From Comamonas testosteroni ATCC 11996 (GTDB lineage: Bacteria > Pseudomonadota > Gammaproteobacteria > Burkholderiales > Burkholderiaceae_C): a stretch of DNA of 64,000 bases. Made by a program: the position numbers and the translations under genes. Within the stretch, counting starts at the first letter, position 1, and each line of letters starts with the position of its first letter. The stretch is from positions 1 to 64,000 of the forward strand of contig NZ_AHIL01000011.1 of the NCBI RefSeq assembly GCF_000241525.1, written 5' to 3'. Positions 37,981 through 46,768 of the stretch are shown piece by piece. Under the pieces are notes generated by a model that saw only the letters and a list, made by a program, of their open reading frames with translations, was not told the origin of the DNA and searched no databases.

Positions 37981-38011
37981 GCCGAATTTTCTGACGAAAA
38001 TTCGGCTTTAT
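37981..38011 (+). terminator. Rho-independent terminator after phhA
   Basis: Perfect 11-base stem GCCGAATTTTC/GAAAATTCGGC with a TGAC loop at 37981-38006, followed by TTTAT and, after CCC, another T run. Confidence 0.85.
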
Positions 38012-38174
38012 CCCTTTTCAGAAAAGCGCGTGAAGCTCCATTTTCAATAGCAATCAATGCGGAATATTCAGGCTGCAAGCACTGCATGACCTGGCTGCGC
38101 CCTGAAACCCTGACCGCAGCATTGCACCTATAGTGAGCGCCAGAGGCAAACTGCCGCCCACTCACTTCTTCACA

Positions 38175-40622
38175 ATGCATTACCGCTGCAACCGACTGCT
38201 GCGCTGGCTTTTAGCGCTCCAACTTTGCATAGGTCTGGCCGTCGCGGCCGAACTGCCTGCCAATGGCGATATCCAGACCACGTCCATCGCCCAGATTCAA
38301 CAGGCGTCGAACACGCTGGACAAGGTACGCCAGTCGCTGGACGATGCCGACACGTCCGAAACGCTGCAGGCCCTGTCCGAAAAAGCCCTGCAGTCCAAAC
38401 GCGATGCCGACAATGCCGTCACGGCGCTGGAGCCGCTGCTCAAGCAGATCGATGCCCGCATTGCCCAGCTGGGGCCGGTGGCCGAAGGCAGCGAGGAATC
38501 CCCCGAACTGAGCCTGCAGCGCAAGGATCTGGCGCAGCAACACAGCGAGCTGGACTCCGCGCTCAAGCGCGGCAAGCTGTTGTCCATGGAGGCCAAGCAG
38601 ACCACGGACAGCATCGAGAAGATCCGCACCCAGCAGTTCAACGCACAGATCGCCCGCAAGGTGGCATCCCCACTGTCGCCTTCGCTGTGGAAGCAGTTTG
38701 CCGAGCATCTGCCGACCGATCTGCAACGCATTGCAGCCCTGACACGTCAGGGCCGTACCAGCTTCAACGCCGCCATTGCCGAGCATGGCTGGTCGGCCAC
38801 GCTGACCGGCATCGCCCTGGCGCTGTTCGTAATGTTTCCGCTGCGCATCGGCCTGCGCTATGCGGGCCGGAAATTTGCGGCCTCCGAACGCGCGCCCAAC
38901 GGGCGGCTGCGCCGCACGGGTCTGGCTGTCTGGATGCTGGTAGTAGGCACAGCCCTACCCGGCCTGGCCAGCCTGGTATTCATCGAGAGCCTGCGCTCCA
39001 TAGACGCGATTGCACCGCGCCTGCAGACCGTGGCCGATGCCTGGATTCAATCCTCATTTGTCGCTGCCTTCTTCCTGTCCGTCAGCGCCTGCCTGCTGGT
39101 GCCCAAGCGTCCGACCTGGCGACTGCTCAACATCGACGACATTGCCGCCCCTGCGCTCACACGCTTTGCCTGGGGAGCCGCCGGTCTGACCTGGTTCTCC
39201 ATGATGCTCAACGCGGTGGACATTGCCGCACGCACCAGCGCCGTCAGCAGCGTGGCCCTTGACGGACTGATTGCGCTTGTCTATGCCTTGCTCATCATGT
39301 CGGTGCTGATGGTCATCAACAAGCAGCGCAAGCGCCAGCAACTGGCCGAGCGCGAGAAAGCCGCTCACCATGGTGACGATTACCGGCCTGCGGCAACCAG
39401 TCGCTGGCTGATGCTGGCCTGGCTGGGCGGGCATCTGACGGTGCTGGCCGCGCTGATCGCAGCGCTGATCGGTTATCTGAACTTCTCGGTATTCGCAGCC
39501 ACGCAAATGGTCTGGATCACCGTGGTGGTTCTGGCAACCTCGCTGCTGATGAAGTTTGCCGACGACCTCTTTACCTGGCTGTGCTCCAGCGAGAGCCGTA
39601 TCGGCCAGGGCTTCGCTGCCGGCACGGGGCTCAAGCCCTCGCGCCTGGAGCAGGTCGGTGTGCTGCTGTCGGCATTCACGCGTGTCTGCCTGCTGCTGCT
39701 GGGGCTGATGGCGCTGATCGCGCCCTTTGGCAACTCCAGCAGCCTGATCGTGCTGGCCGATACGCTGACCAACGGCCTGCCCGTGGGCGACTCCTTCCTG
39801 CGTCCCATGACGATCTTGCGCGGCCTGCTGGTGCTGGTGGCGGGGCTGACGCTGTTTGGCGCCCTGCAGCACTGGCTGGTGGAGACCTTTCTGCCCAAGA
39901 CCGAGCTGGATATAGGCGCACGCAACTCCATCAGCACCGTGGCCCGCTATATGGGCATTTTGCTGTCCGGCCTGTGGACGCTGGCGGCCCTGGGCATAGG
40001 CTTTGAAAAAGTGGCTCTGCTGGCCAGCGCCTTGTCCGTCGGCATCGGCTTCGGCCTGCAGGCCATCACGCAGAACTTTGTCTCGGGCCTGATTTTGCTG
40101 GCCGAGCGCCCCGTGAAGCTGGGCGACCGCGTGCGCATTGGCGATCAGGTCGGCGACATCCGCCGCATCAGCGTGCGCGCCACCGAGATCCAGACCGATG
40201 ACAAATCCACCGTCATCGTGCCCAACTCGGAGTTCATCACCAAGTCCGTGCAGAACCTGACCATGGATGGCGCGCTGGGCCGCATATCGATCGCGTTCTC
40301 GGTGCCGCTGAACACCGATATCGTCAAGCTGCGCGAGGTGCTGCTGGGCCTTTATGCCGAGCATGAGGCCGTGCTGAGCACCCCGGCCCCTTCAATGTAT
40401 GTGGACTCCATCAATGGCAGCGTGGTCAACATCACCAGCTTCGGCCATGTCTCGAGCTCGCGCAATGTCTACAGCACGCGCAGCGACCTGCTGTTCGGCC
40501 TGCTGCAGCGCTGCGCCGAGCAGAATATCGCCCTGGTCTCCGCCACCGACATCCACCTGATTCAGGACCCGCAGGCCCGCGCCCCGGCATCGGCTGCCGA
40601 GGCACCGCCCTCTGCAGCCTGA
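38175..40622 (+). CDS. MscS-family mechanosensitive channel with DUF3772 domain
   Basis: 815 residues from the ATG at 38175, which directly gives a signal peptide (RWLLALQLCIGLAVAAE). A coiled-coil-prone periplasmic part of about 180 residues (DUF3772 type; STLDKVRQSLDDADTSETL) precedes roughly ten membrane helices. The C-terminal MscS core has the pore and beta-domain signatures GIGFGLQAITQNFVSGLILL and RPVKLGDRVRIGDQVGDI. It should open under hypo-osmotic shock. The alanine/proline-rich tail overlaps the convergent hydrolase gene by 61 bases. No operon partner. Confidence 0.92.
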   Translation: MHYRCNRLLRWLLALQLCIGLAVAAELPANGDIQTTSIAQIQQASNTLDKVRQSLDDADTSETLQALSEKALQSKRDADNAVTALEPLLKQIDARIAQLGPVAEGSEESPELSLQRKDLAQQHSELDSALKRGKLLSMEAKQTTDSIEKIRTQQFNAQIARKVASPLSPSLWKQFAEHLPTDLQRIAALTRQGRTSFNAAIAEHGWSATLTGIALALFVMFPLRIGLRYAGRKFAASERAPNGRLRRTGLAVWMLVVGTALPGLASLVFIESLRSIDAIAPRLQTVADAWIQSSFVAAFFLSVSACLLVPKRPTWRLLNIDDIAAPALTRFAWGAAGLTWFSMMLNAVDIAARTSAVSSVALDGLIALVYALLIMSVLMVINKQRKRQQLAEREKAAHHGDDYRPAATSRWLMLAWLGGHLTVLAALIAALIGYLNFSVFAATQMVWITVVVLATSLLMKFADDLFTWLCSSESRIGQGFAAGTGLKPSRLEQVGVLLSAFTRVCLLLLGLMALIAPFGNSSSLIVLADTLTNGLPVGDSFLRPMTILRGLLVLVAGLTLFGALQHWLVETFLPKTELDIGARNSISTVARYMGILLSGLWTLAALGIGFEKVALLASALSVGIGFGLQAITQNFVSGLILLAERPVKLGDRVRIGDQVGDIRRISVRATEIQTDDKSTVIVPNSEFITKSVQNLTMDGALGRISIAFSVPLNTDIVKLREVLLGLYAEHEAVLSTPAPSMYVDSINGSVVNITSFGHVSSSRNVYSTRSDLLFGLLQRCAEQNIALVSATDIHLIQDPQARAPASAAEAPPSAA

Positions 40623-41578
40623 TACCGCTCCTGCAGGCGCCCCTGCAGTTGCGCCTGCAGCTGCAGACAGTGCTGCCAGACCCGAGGATCGAACAGCAGC
40701 TGCATATGCGCTGCATCGTCGACCTGATGGCGCTGCGCATTCGGCAGGACAGCCTGATCGGGCGGAAAGACGATGTTGTCGCTGCTGCTGCACCAGCAGC
40801 TGAATGGCACATCCTCGGGCGGCGGCCCCAGCCGCTGCAGCCAGTCGCTGCCCTCGCGCATCTCCACGGCCGGCAGGCGCTGCGCAAACCGCGCCAGCCA
40901 GGCGCCCCCATGCGGCGTGGCCACGGTGACCACATGGGCCGCATGACGCGCACGCTCATTTGCATCGAGCCGCTTGAGCCAGGCCCGCACCACCAGACCG
41001 CCCATGCTGTGCGCAACCAGAAGCGGGGCACAGCCGGTTTGCTGGACCATGGCTTTCACGCATCTGTCGAGATCGTCCACCATGGCGTCGACGGAGCTGC
41101 CATGCGCAGGCTCCAGCGTCATGGCCATGCAGGCAATGCCGCGCGACTTGAGCCTGCGCAGCCAGACGGTCCACACGCCACGGTTGCAGAAATAGCCGTG
41201 CACCAGCACCACACCCACCTGCCCTTGCACCAACCCTTGCACCTGCATGCCCTCGCGATCTACAGGCACTCCATCGGGCTCTGCATGTTCGCCAAAAGGA
41301 ATCTGCCAGCCAAACAGCCGCCAGGCCCAGCGCCACTCCGACAGCCAGGCCCGCAGCGCAATCATGGCGGATGGCAGCGGCACACCGCGGCGGCGCAGCA
41401 CCGCCCGCATCATCAGCATCTGCGTGCCCAGCTGCAGTCCGGCTCCGCCCGCAATCAGGCCCGCGCCCAGCAGTGCCACAGCCACTGAGCGCGGCCACCA
41501 ATAGCCGCACCAGAGCAGCAGCGCCAGCCAGCTGCCCATCACCACTGCGCGCCAGAAACAGGTATTCAAAGCCTGCAC
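40562..41578 (-). CDS. Membrane-anchored alpha/beta hydrolase (lipase-like)
   Basis: 338 residues. Two hydrophobic segments at about 8-55 anchor the N-terminus. The hydrolase fold shows the oxyanion HGYFCNRGVW, the nucleophile elbow AHSMGGLVVRAWL (Ser near 195) and an ATPHGGAWLARFA segment typical of lactonizing-lipase/PGAP1-type esterases. The catalytic His is probably in DDAAHMQLLFD. Substrate unknown, perhaps a lipid ester. The last 20 codons overlap the MscS gene in the opposite direction. Confidence 0.85.
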   Translation of the reverse strand: MQALNTCFWRAVVMGSWLALLLWCGYWWPRSVAVALLGAGLIAGGAGLQLGTQMLMMRAVLRRRGVPLPSAMIALRAWLSEWRWAWRLFGWQIPFGEHAEPDGVPVDREGMQVQGLVQGQVGVVLVHGYFCNRGVWTVWLRRLKSRGIACMAMTLEPAHGSSVDAMVDDLDRCVKAMVQQTGCAPLLVAHSMGGLVVRAWLKRLDANERARHAAHVVTVATPHGGAWLARFAQRLPAVEMREGSDWLQRLGPPPEDVPFSCWCSSSDNIVFPPDQAVLPNAQRHQVDDAAHMQLLFDPRVWQHCLQLQAQLQGRLQERYQAAEGGASAADAGARACGS

Positions 41579-41754
41579 CTCCAGGCGCTAGCGTAGCAAG
41601 CATGCCGCTCAGCGCCTAGGACAAGCCCCCGTAGACCCTGACAGAGCGCATCCGCAGAATCAGCCGCAGCGCAGGTTTTGCACGCTGGCCTTCTTTGTTC
41701 AACCCGCCGCCCGCTTCCCTGGACGACGAGCGGCTTCTGCAAGGTACCTCTTTT

Positions 41755-43464
41755 ATGGACGCTGCCGCTCCCTGGTTCAAGAACTATCCGCCCAATGTGC
41801 CGCACGATGTACAGCCCGAGCAGTACCGCTCGCTGGTACATCTGCTCGAAGAAGCCTTTTCCCAGCATGCAGAACGCCCTTTTTCCGTCTGCATGGACCG
41901 CTGGATGAGCTATGCCGAGCTGGACAAGCTATCCGCACAGATGGGGGCCTGGCTGCAGAGCCTGGGCCTGGAGCCAGGGGCTCGCGTGGCCATCATGCTG
42001 CCCAATGTGCCGCAGTTCGCCGTCAGCATGGCAGGCGTGCTGCGCGCAGGCTTTACCTGCGTCAACGTCAATCCGCTCTACACCGCGCGCGAGCTCGAGC
42101 ATCAGCTCAAGGACTCGGGCGCCACGGCCATCATCATCCTGGAGAACTTTGCCCACACCCTGGCCCAGGTGCTGGAGCGCAGCCATATCCGCCATATCTG
42201 CCTGACCAGCATGGGCGATCTGCTCGGCGGCCTGTACGGCAGCTGGATCACCTTTGCCGTGCGCCACCTGGCCAAGATGGTGCCGGCCTTTGACCTGCCC
42301 CTTGGTTCGGATTCAGGCACCGGCAGCCAGCAGCGCCAGGTCACCCAGTTCAGCAAGGCCCTGGCCGAGGGCGCTGGACGCAAGCTCATCCCCAGCACGG
42401 CCACGCTGGACTCGATCGCCTTTCTGCAATACACGGGCGGCACAACAGGCCTGTCCAAGGGGGCAGTACTGACCCATCGCAATATCGTCGCCGCCACGCT
42501 GCAGGCCCATACCTGGTTCACCCCTGCGCTGGAAGGCAGGGTCAAGGCCAATGAAACCCATATCGTGGCGGCCTTGCCGCTCTATCACATCTTCGCGCTC
42601 ACCGTGAGCCTGTTCGCCATGCGACTGGGCGGAAGCCTCAGTTTGATCCCCAACCCACGCGATATCCCGAAATTTGTGAAGGTGCTCAAGAAGCGGCCCT
42701 TCCATGTGCTGCCTGCGGTGAACACCTTGTTCAATGCGCTGCTCAACAACCCGGAGTTCCGCCAGCTCGATTTCTCTCAGTTGTTCATCTCCCAGGCCGG
42801 CGGCATGGCGGCGTCCGAAGGCACGGCGCGTCAGTGGCAGCAGACCACGGGCTGCGCCATGATTGAAGGCTGGGGCATGAGCGAGACCTGCGCCATAGGC
42901 ACGAACAATCCCGTCACCAACAAGGAGTTCACCGGCACCATAGGCCTGCCTCTGCCCAGCATCTCGGTCGCCATCAAGGACGATGAAGGCCGCAACCTGC
43001 CCAACGGCCAGGCGGGAGAGCTGTGCATCAAGGGGCCCAACGTCATGCACAGCTACTACAACCAGCCTGCAGAAACCGCCAAGGCCTTCACGGCCGACGG
43101 CTATATGCGCACCGGCGATATCGGTGTGCTGGACGACGAGGGATACACCCGCATCATCGACCGCAAAAAGGACATGATGGTGGTCAGCGGCTTCAACGTC
43201 TATCCGAACGAGCTGGAAAACGTCATCTCCATGTGCCCCGGCGTGCTCGAATGTGCAGCCGTGGGCGTCAAGGACGATCAGCAGGGCGAATCCATCAAGG
43301 TCTATGTGGTGCGCAGCGACCCCTCGCTGACAGAAGACCGGGTCATGCGCTACTGCCAGGAGCAGCTGACGGGCTACAAACGGCCACGCTATATCGAGTT
43401 CCGCGACGAACTGCCCAAGACCAATGTGGGCAAGATCCTGCGGCGCGAGCTGCGGTCGAACTGA
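41755..43464 (+). CDS. fadD: Long-chain fatty acyl-CoA synthetase
   Basis: 569 residues from the ATG at 41755 (MDAAAPWFKNYPPNVPHDV), matching the usual FadD start; an upstream ATG at 41695 would add 20 residues. The AMP-binding P-loop is YTGGTTGLSKGA, followed by GWGMSETCA and the C-terminal YMRTGDIG/GYTRIIDRKKDMMVVSGFNV motifs of the ANL family. It activates long-chain fatty acids to acyl-CoA for beta-oxidation, at the inner membrane. Ends 66 bases before the tRNA pair. Confidence 0.94.
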   Translation: MDAAAPWFKNYPPNVPHDVQPEQYRSLVHLLEEAFSQHAERPFSVCMDRWMSYAELDKLSAQMGAWLQSLGLEPGARVAIMLPNVPQFAVSMAGVLRAGFTCVNVNPLYTARELEHQLKDSGATAIIILENFAHTLAQVLERSHIRHICLTSMGDLLGGLYGSWITFAVRHLAKMVPAFDLPLGSDSGTGSQQRQVTQFSKALAEGAGRKLIPSTATLDSIAFLQYTGGTTGLSKGAVLTHRNIVAATLQAHTWFTPALEGRVKANETHIVAALPLYHIFALTVSLFAMRLGGSLSLIPNPRDIPKFVKVLKKRPFHVLPAVNTLFNALLNNPEFRQLDFSQLFISQAGGMAASEGTARQWQQTTGCAMIEGWGMSETCAIGTNNPVTNKEFTGTIGLPLPSISVAIKDDEGRNLPNGQAGELCIKGPNVMHSYYNQPAETAKAFTADGYMRTGDIGVLDDEGYTRIIDRKKDMMVVSGFNVYPNELENVISMCPGVLECAAVGVKDDQQGESIKVYVVRSDPSLTEDRVMRYCQEQLTGYKRPRYIEFRDELPKTNVGKILRRELRSN

Positions 43465-43514
43465 GTTTTTTCAGAAAATTTACGAGTTTTCCCGAAGACA
43501 TCCAAAGTTGCTGC

Positions 43515-43520
43515 TAGAAT
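43515..43520 (+). promoter_or_regulatory. Probable -10 hexamer of the tRNA-Val pair
   Basis: TAGAAT ten bases before tRNA 1, followed by a GC-containing discriminator, as expected for a stable-RNA promoter. No good -35 was found at the right distance. Confidence 0.4.
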
Positions 43521-43530
43521 TGCGGTCTTC

Positions 43531-43605
43531 GGGTGATTAGCTCAGCGGTAGAGCACTGCCTTCACACGGCAGGGGTCACATGTTCGATCCATGTATCACC
43601 CACCA
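43531..43605 (+). tRNA. tRNA-Val (CAC), copy 1
   Basis: 75 nt with encoded CCA. Acceptor stem GGGTGAT/ATCACCC, D arm GCTC/GAGC, anticodon stem CTGCC/GGCAG with loop TTCACAC (anticodon CAC at 43563-43565), T arm ACATG/CATGT with TTCGATC loop. It reads GTG valine codons, frequent in this high-GC genome. Copy 2 follows after six bases. Confidence 0.96.
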
Positions 43606-43611
43606 GTTACA

Positions 43612-43686
43612 GCGCGATTAGCTCAGCGGTAGAGCACTGCCTTCACACGGCAGGGGTCACATGTTCGATCCATGTATCGCGCACCA
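43612..43686 (+). tRNA. tRNA-Val (CAC), copy 2
   Basis: Same body as copy 1 (anticodon CAC at 43644-43646, encoded CCA) but the acceptor stem is GCGCGAT/ATCGCGC. Two acceptor positions differ from copy 1 and both changes are compensated on the 3' side, so both genes should fold. A terminator follows after four bases. Confidence 0.96.
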
Positions 43687-43690
43687 GACA

Positions 43691-43724
43691 AAGCCTCTTG
43701 AATTTCGGTTCAAGAGGCTTTTTC
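43691..43724 (+). terminator. Rho-independent terminator after the tRNA-Val pair
   Basis: Perfect 12-base stem AAGCCTCTTGAA/TTCAAGAGGCTT with a six-base loop, then a T run. It ends the tRNA transcript. Confidence 0.92.
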
Positions 43725-43845
43725 TTTGCCTGCACGGCAGACCGCCTCCCTCTTTTGCAGGATGCCTGTCCACCGATACGGCTTGCATAATGGTCTTCAG
43801 AGACAAGCTGCGCACACTCCGCAACATTCACAAGAAGACATTGCC

Positions 43846-44298
43846 ATGAGCCACACCGCCACCCTGGTCTGGGGAGACCATCTGCTCATGGGCCACGGGC
43901 CCATGGACGAGCTGCACGAGGAATTCGTCGAGCTGATTGCCCCGCTGCAAACCGCCGAAGACAGCGAGCTGCCCAGTCTGCTGCAAGCCATGGAGGCCCA
44001 TCTGCAGCACCACTTTGCCGAAGAGGACCAGTGGATGCTGAGCACCGGCTTCCCTCCACGCGACTGCCATATCGACGAGCATGCGGCCGTGCTCAAGTCC
44101 GTGGCAGAAGTCCGCGTCAAGCTCGCCGAAGGCAATGTCGCCCTTTGCCGCGATCTGACCAAAGCCCTGGTGGACTGGTTTCCCGGCCACGCCACGCATC
44201 TCGATTCGGCCCTGGCGCACTGGCTGTCCAAGCAGCGCTTTGGCGGCAAGCCCGTGGTGATTCGCCGCAACATCCTGTCTTCGGCCGAATCGCACTGA
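43846..44298 (+). CDS. Hemerythrin-domain protein
   Basis: 150 residues from the ATG at 43846 (MSHTATLVWGDHLLMGHGPM). The hemerythrin iron ligands are recognisable: His of DELHEEFVEL, HLQHHFAEEDQWM, the CHIDEHAAVL helix and HATHLD near the C-terminus. A diiron oxygen- or NO-binding role in the cytoplasm is likely; there is no signal peptide or other domain. The metallo-beta-lactamase gene follows after 94 bases on the same strand. Confidence 0.9.
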   Translation: MSHTATLVWGDHLLMGHGPMDELHEEFVELIAPLQTAEDSELPSLLQAMEAHLQHHFAEEDQWMLSTGFPPRDCHIDEHAAVLKSVAEVRVKLAEGNVALCRDLTKALVDWFPGHATHLDSALAHWLSKQRFGGKPVVIRRNILSSAESH

Positions 44299-44392
44299 GC
44301 AGCACTGAGCAGCCCGCCCGCGCGACAGCTGCATGATGATCAGCCTGCTAGGCTTGGGCAAAACACCAAGCACTGCACAGGAGACCAGCTCG

Positions 44393-45355
44393 ATGAATGC
44401 ATCCCCGGCAATGCATGTCCCACTGCCGCCCGGCATGACCGTGCTGGAGCGCGGCTGGCTGTCGGCCAACAACATCGTCTTTGCCGCGCAGGCCGGCGAT
44501 GCCGAAGGCGCTGCCGTCATCGACACCGGCTATGTCACGCATAGCGCGCAAACCCTGGCGCTGATCGAAAGCACGCTGGCAGGTCAGCCGCTGGCGCGCA
44601 TTCTCAACACCCATCTGCACAGCGACCATTGCGGCGGCAATGCCGCGCTGCAGCAGGCTTATCCACAGGTGCAGACCTTTATCGCACCAGGCCAGGCCGA
44701 GCAGGTACGCAGCTGGGACGAAGCCGCCCTCAGCTACGCCCCCACGGGCCAGGAATGCCCACGCTTTGCCATCACGGGCCTGCTGCAGCCAGGCAGCACG
44801 GTACGCCTGTCGGGCCGCGACTGGCAGATCCATGCAGCCCCGGGCCATGATCCGCATTCGGTGATTGTGTTCGAGCCCGACAGCCGCATCCTGATCTCTG
44901 CCGATGCGCTATGGGAAAACGGCTTTGGCGTGGTCTTCCCCGAGATCGAAGGCATTGCCGCCTTTGACGAGGTCGCCGCGACACTGGACGTGATCGAGCG
45001 CCTGGAGCCTCAGCTTGTCGTACCCGGACACGGCGGCTTGTTTGGCGATGTGCAGACGGCTCTGGGCATTGCCCGCAAGCGGCTGGCCGGCTTTGTCCAG
45101 GCGCCGGAGCGCCATGCCAGCTATGCCGCCAAGGTGCTGCTCAAATACAAGCTGCTGGAGTGGCAAAGCATCGGAGTGCAGGAGCTGCAGGACTGGGTTC
45201 ATGCCACCCCCTATTTCGACACTCTGCACCAGAGCTACTTTGGCGCGCAAACTGCACAGCAATGGCTGGACAGCCTGATCGAGAGCCTTGTGGCCAGCGG
45301 CGCAGCCGAGCTGCGGCGCGATGGGGCCGATACTCCCATCCTGCTCAACCGCTGA
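44393..45355 (+). CDS. Metallo-beta-lactamase-fold hydrolase
   Basis: 320 residues from the ATG at 44393, chosen because a CAGGAGA ribosome site lies eight or so bases before it; an ATG at 44333 is weaker. The metal motif THLHSDHCGGN (HxHxDH) is at about 80-90, followed by APGHDPHSVIVF and VVPGHGGLFGDV. It should bind two zinc or iron ions and hydrolyse a thioester or ester. A glyoxalase-II-like or quinolone-like function cannot be told apart. Confidence 0.86.
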   Translation: MNASPAMHVPLPPGMTVLERGWLSANNIVFAAQAGDAEGAAVIDTGYVTHSAQTLALIESTLAGQPLARILNTHLHSDHCGGNAALQQAYPQVQTFIAPGQAEQVRSWDEAALSYAPTGQECPRFAITGLLQPGSTVRLSGRDWQIHAAPGHDPHSVIVFEPDSRILISADALWENGFGVVFPEIEGIAAFDEVAATLDVIERLEPQLVVPGHGGLFGDVQTALGIARKRLAGFVQAPERHASYAAKVLLKYKLLEWQSIGVQELQDWVHATPYFDTLHQSYFGAQTAQQWLDSLIESLVASGAAELRRDGADTPILLNR

Positions 45356-45456
45356 CGCGGGTCGGATGACGTACGATCAGTGACGCGCGATGGCGGCAGG
45401 AGGAGCATCGAGCGCTCGGCGCCCCAGGGCTGCGGATCAGGAAGGCGGTTGCCTCC

Positions 45457-46257
45457 TCAGTCATTCGCGCTCAGTTCCTCGTGGTGGGCGGCCTCGCCCT
45501 GCTTCCAGTAGGAGGCAATCCGCATGCGCTTGGGATTGGCACCGGGCTTGGCCAGAATGCGCTTGCGCAGATCGGCCATGGCACGATTCTCGCCCGCCGC
45601 CCAGACAAAGCCCTCGCCTTCGGGCAGCTCCAGCGCATCGACGGCAGCGGCCAGGGACTCCACCCACTGCAGATCCAGCTGCGCAGCGCTGCTCCAGCGG
45701 CGCTGGTCTGCCGGATTGCCGATCTGCACCCGCACGATGGCGCGGCTGCCGGCCGGCAGTTCCGCCAGGCGGCGCTCCATGGCGGGCATGGCGCTTTCAT
45801 CGCCCAGCAGCACATGCCAGTCCAAATCGGCGGGCACGACCAGGCTGCCGCGCGGGCCGGCCAGGCCCAGCCACTGACCGATGGGTGCCGTGCGCGCCCA
45901 TTCCACGGCCGGGCCCGAGCCATGCTCGGCGAACTCCAGCTGCAGCGTGTTGCGGGCCGCGTCGTAGTTCAGCGGCGTGTAGTCGCGCATGGTGGGGCGC
46001 TCGCCGTCGATATGGGGGCGACCGTCAACAATCTGCGGCAGATTGGGCCTGTCCATCCCGGCCTGGGGCAGGATGAGCTTGGTATGGTCGTCAAAGCCCG
46101 CGCTGACAAAGCCTGCCAGCTCGGGGCCGCCCACGGTCAGGCGGATAAAGCCGGGGCTGAGCTGCTCGCGCGCCAGCAACTGCACATGGCGCGAGCGGAA
46201 TTCGTGGCGTACACGCTGCATGATGGACACTGTCTCGGTGTTGGACATGATTTTCAT
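45457..46257 (-). CDS. Siderophore-interacting FAD/NAD(P)H ferric reductase (ViuB/SIP family)
   Basis: 266 residues from the ATG at 46257; a second ATG at 46248 is equally possible. The ATG at 46275 is rejected because it would sit inside a regulatory operator. FAD-binding RDYTPLNYD near the middle and the C-terminal SIP domain (LLGDESAMPAMERRLAELPA, GEGFVWAAGENRAMADLRKR) are clear. It reduces ferric siderophore complexes in the cytoplasm to release iron. Divergent from a MarR gene with two shared operator-like sites in between. Confidence 0.9.
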   Translation of the reverse strand: MKIMSNTETVSIMQRVRHEFRSRHVQLLAREQLSPGFIRLTVGGPELAGFVSAGFDDHTKLILPQAGMDRPNLPQIVDGRPHIDGERPTMRDYTPLNYDAARNTLQLEFAEHGSGPAVEWARTAPIGQWLGLAGPRGSLVVPADLDWHVLLGDESAMPAMERRLAELPAGSRAIVRVQIGNPADQRRWSSAAQLDLQWVESLAAAVDALELPEGEGFVWAAGENRAMADLRKRILAKPGANPKRMRIASYWKQGEAAHHEELSAND

Positions 46258-46260
46258 TAA

Positions 46261-46275
46261 GTTGATAAAGTCCAC
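46261..46275. promoter_or_regulatory. Operator-like site 1 of the SIP/MarR pair
   Basis: GTTGATAAAGTCCAC is an imperfect copy (12 of 15 bases) of the perfect palindrome 32 bases away. It abuts the SIP start, so a bound regulator should block that gene. Confidence 0.65.
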
Positions 46276-46292
46276 TAAATATCCATCAATAA

Positions 46293-46307
46293 GTTGACTA
46301 AGTCAAC
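46293..46307. promoter_or_regulatory. Operator-like site 2 (perfect palindrome) before the MarR gene
   Basis: GTTGACTAAGTCAAC is a perfect 15-base palindrome 17 bases before the MarR start. Centre-to-centre spacing to site 1 is 32 bases, three helical turns. It suits a MarR dimer. Confidence 0.75.
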
Positions 46308-46324
46308 AAACAACCTTTCCCACC

Positions 46325-46768
46325 ATGAGTTCATCCATCGCTGCCGAAGTGTTCGAGGTGCTGCACGATCTGCTGCACCAGTTTCGCGCGCGCCTGCTTG
46401 AGTCGCTTGAAGCAGTGCAACCGGGGCTGACCTTCAACGAATTCCGCATCCTCATGCACACCGGCCGCCACCCCGGCATCACGCAAAAGGAACTGGTCGA
46501 GCACAGTCACACCGACAAGGCCCAGATGGCGCGCACCCTGGCCCAGTTGCAGGACAAGGGCTGGCTGGAGCGTTCGGCCAGCGAAGCCGACAAGCGCGTG
46601 CGCTGCCTGCAGCTCAGCGCCCGGGGACAACAGTTGTTCGATCAGCTCAGACACCGGCGCGAGCAGATAGCCACCGAGCTGCTCAGCGACTTTCCCGAAG
46701 CCCAGCAGGGCTTGCTGCATGGGCTGCTGCTGCAGGCCAGGGACAGCGCCCAGGCTACGCGACCGTAA
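46325..46768 (+). CDS. MarR-family transcriptional regulator
   Basis: 147 residues with the MarR winged helix: FRILMHTGRHPGITQKELVE, then SHTDKAQMARTLAQLQDKGW and the wing ASEADKRVRCLQLS. It should repress the divergent siderophore-interacting reductase gene and itself through the two operator-like sites. Unlike most iron genes, this pair may therefore sense something other than iron alone; the ligand is unknown. Confidence 0.91.
   Translation: MSSSIAAEVFEVLHDLLHQFRARLLESLEAVQPGLTFNEFRILMHTGRHPGITQKELVEHSHTDKAQMARTLAQLQDKGWLERSASEADKRVRCLQLSARGQQLFDQLRHRREQIATELLSDFPEAQQGLLHGLLLQARDSAQATRP

Noticed and set aside
43531-43686. tRNA pair as a phage or island attachment site
   Set aside because: No integrase or direct repeat of a tRNA 3' end is near; the second copy is a full gene.
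43533-43790. 85-residue open frame across the tRNA genes
   Set aside because: Its internal repeat is just the duplicated tRNA body.
45439-45455. Stem GGAAGGC/GCCTCC between the MBL and SIP genes as a terminator
   Set aside because: Imperfect stem and no T run on either strand.
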